NCBI RefSeq assembly: GCF_014529935.1
Contig: NZ_JACVFC010000002.1
Coordinates: 558,001-622,000, forward strand
From: Chitinophaga qingshengii
GTDB lineage: Bacteria > Bacteroidota > Bacteroidia > Chitinophagales > Chitinophagaceae
Direction of reading: 5' to 3'
DNA: 64,000 bases
Shown here: piece by piece, positions 62,853-64,000 of the stretch
Layout: each line of letters begins with the position of its first letter
Numbering within the stretch: position 1 is the stretch's first letter
Position numbers and translations under genes: made by a program
The notes under the pieces: model-generated
Databases searched by the model: none
What the model saw: the letters and a program-made list of their open reading frames with translations, nothing else
Told to the model about the DNA's origin: nothing

Positions 62853-63686
62853 TTAAAATCCCGTATTCACGGTTGTTTCTTTCCACGTTTCCAGTTCTCC
62901 TTTGATTGCATCAATTTTAGCGTGTACCAGCTGGTAAGCATCTTCACCCAGGAATAGATGTACCGGCGGGTTTTCCACTTCGCTTACGCGGATAAAGGCA
63001 TCAGCGGCTTTCTCCGGATCACCGGCCTGGTTATGATTGATCTGATTCAGGTGTACATCCTGCGCTTCTCTAACCGCTGTATAATCTGCGATAGGATTGG
63101 CAGGCACCGCCAGGGAGGTGGTGGTCAGAAAATCGGTCCGGAAATAACCGGGCGATACGATGGTAACATGTATGCCGAACGGTTTTGCTTCCGCGGCCAA
63201 AGACTCAGAAAGCCCGTCTACCGCGAATTTGGTGGCGCAATAGATACCGAAACCAGGGAAGTTACCCGTGAAACCCGCGATGGAGGACACGTTGAAGATA
63301 TGTCCGGAGTGCTGCGCCCGGAAATAAGGCATCGCTTTGCGGACTACGTTCAACGTACCGAAAACATTGATGTCGAAATTAGCGCGTGCTTCCTGATCAG
63401 TCAGTTCTTCCAGGCTGCCTACTATACCGTAACCGGCGTTGTTTACCACTACGTCTACCCGGCCAAAATGTGCTACGGTATCTGCCAGTGCTTTTGCCAC
63501 GCTGGTTTCATCGTTCACCTGCATCGTCAGTGGCAGGAAATTATCGGAAGTGTCGATTTTGCGGAGTTCGTCGAGGTTGCGGGAAGTAGCAGCCACGGGA
63601 TAACCGGCAGCCAGCAGTTTCCTCACCAGATCACGGCCCAATCCTTTGGAAGCGCCTGTCACAAACCATACTTTTTTGTTGCTCAT
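62853..63686 (-). CDS. SDR family oxidoreductase
   Basis: A 277-residue classical short-chain dehydrogenase. The cofactor loop is VTGASKGLGRD, NNAGYG is the structural motif, and the catalytic Ser-Tyr-Lys set is SSIAGFTGNFPGFGIYCATK with Y-x3-K spacing (YCATK). It is probably NADP-dependent, given the Arg after the second strand (TSRN). The start is set at ATG 63686 (MSNKKVWFVTGASKG) because the longer frame to 63773 has no Rossmann character. It lies directly downstream of an AraC-type regulator gene on the same strand, a usual regulatory pairing. Confidence 0.92.
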   Translation of the reverse strand: MSNKKVWFVTGASKGLGRDLVRKLLAAGYPVAATSRNLDELRKIDTSDNFLPLTMQVNDETSVAKALADTVAHFGRVDVVVNNAGYGIVGSLEELTDQEARANFDINVFGTLNVVRKAMPYFRAQHSGHIFNVSSIAGFTGNFPGFGIYCATKFAVDGLSESLAAEAKPFGIHVTIVSPGYFRTDFLTTTSLAVPANPIADYTAVREAQDVHLNQINHNQAGDPEKAADAFIRVSEVENPPVHLFLGEDAYQLVHAKIDAIKGELETWKETTVNTGF

Positions 63687-63769
63687 AAGATTTTCAATTT
63701 TTATGACAACAAAATTAGGGGTGGCAGGTGTACCGGTTGTTACGCAAAACAAACGAATGATTGCAAAAA

Positions 63770-64000
63770 TCAAACACTCCGAAAACTGGTCGGTGTGGTT
63801 TGGGTATGTTTTCTGAAGAAGTTATTAAAGTGGGAAGGTTCCTCAAATCCAAGGCTATAGCTGATCTCTGCCACATTCCAGCTGGAATGGCGGAGCAGCG
63901 CTTTAGCTTCGGCCACCACCCTTTCCGCGATGTGGTGGGTGGTTGTTTTGCCGGTTGTTTCCTTAATAGCCCGGTTCAGGTGGTTGACATGCACCGACAA
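63770..64000 (-). CDS. AraC family transcriptional regulator (C-terminal part, runs off window)
   Basis: The last 76 codons of a regulator whose start lies beyond the right edge. The visible part is the AraC C-terminal double HTH: HVNHLNRAIKETTGKTTTHH and AEISYSLGFEEPSHFNNFFR with the family's PxSFR end. The adjacent downstream SDR gene on the same strand is a likely target. The first codon at 64000 is only the window edge. Confidence 0.88.
   Translation of the reverse strand: MSVHVNHLNRAIKETTGKTTTHHIAERVVAEAKALLRHSSWNVAEISYSLGFEEPSHFNNFFRKHTQTTPTSFRSV

Noticed and set aside
1..64000. tRNA, rRNA, insertion sequences, integrases or phage genes
   Set aside because: None was recognised on reading both strands; a covariance-model scan would be needed to exclude short RNA genes.

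Overview
The window reads as chromosomal DNA of a Bacteroidota bacterium, most like the Chitinophagaceae (a Chitinophaga-type soil organism). The evidence is a T9SS-type C-terminal sorting domain, an ECF sigma/FecR pair, CusA fused to a TolC-like domain, a tricorn-type protease, many secreted glycoside hydrolases (GH28, GH95, GH2), and promoters with the TAnnTTTG element of this phylum. The genus is inference. No rRNA, tRNA, transposase or integrase was seen.

Layout. 1-4.8 kb: the 5' part of a hybrid histidine kinase, a small secreted protein and a GH28-type pectinase. 4.9-7.7 kb: a leader-like region and a CRISPR array of 41 repeats with no cas gene in the window. The six leftmost repeats are identical and nearly all the others are mutated. 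7.8-16.3 kb: VOC protein, CAT-like acetyltransferase/HAD pair divergent from a Crp/Fnr regulator across a perfect palindrome, sulfatase, UvrA2-like ATPase, aldo/keto reductase and AraC regulator. 16.3-24 kb: a T9SS cargo protein, a TlpA-like thioredoxin, glucose-6-phosphate dehydrogenase, a secreted ADP-ribosylglycohydrolase-fold protein and a VIT1-type transporter. 24.1-30.2 kb: heavy-metal RND efflux operon. 30.3-46 kb: GH95 enzyme, outer-membrane protein, HAD/transketolase pair, tricorn protease, small membrane proteins, an alpha/beta hydrolase and a PIG-L/GT4/glycosidase operon.

46.2-53.3 kb is the most distinctive locus. It is a tight eight-gene minus-strand operon: FAD oxidoreductase, methyltransferase, type III polyketide synthase, FabI/FabL-like reductase, FabZ-like dehydratase, FabF-like ketosynthase, ACP and phosphopantetheinyl transferase. 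It looks like a dedicated type II fatty-acid module that feeds an acyl starter to a type III PKS, followed by O/C-methylation and flavin oxidation, most likely giving an alkylresorcinol- or alkylpyrone-type phenolic lipid. The product is inferred.

53.4-64 kb: a stand-alone STN-domain protein, ECF sigma, FecR and a GH2 enzyme without SusC/SusD, then a hypothetical gene enclosed by 73-bp inverted repeats, a DUF2064-type transferase, topoisomerase III, an SDR and the C-terminal part of an AraC regulator.

Several gene ends carry inverted or tandem repeats built from short reiterated words (8174-8243, 30213-30300, 49160-49177, 59006-59942), a recurrent structural theme here.
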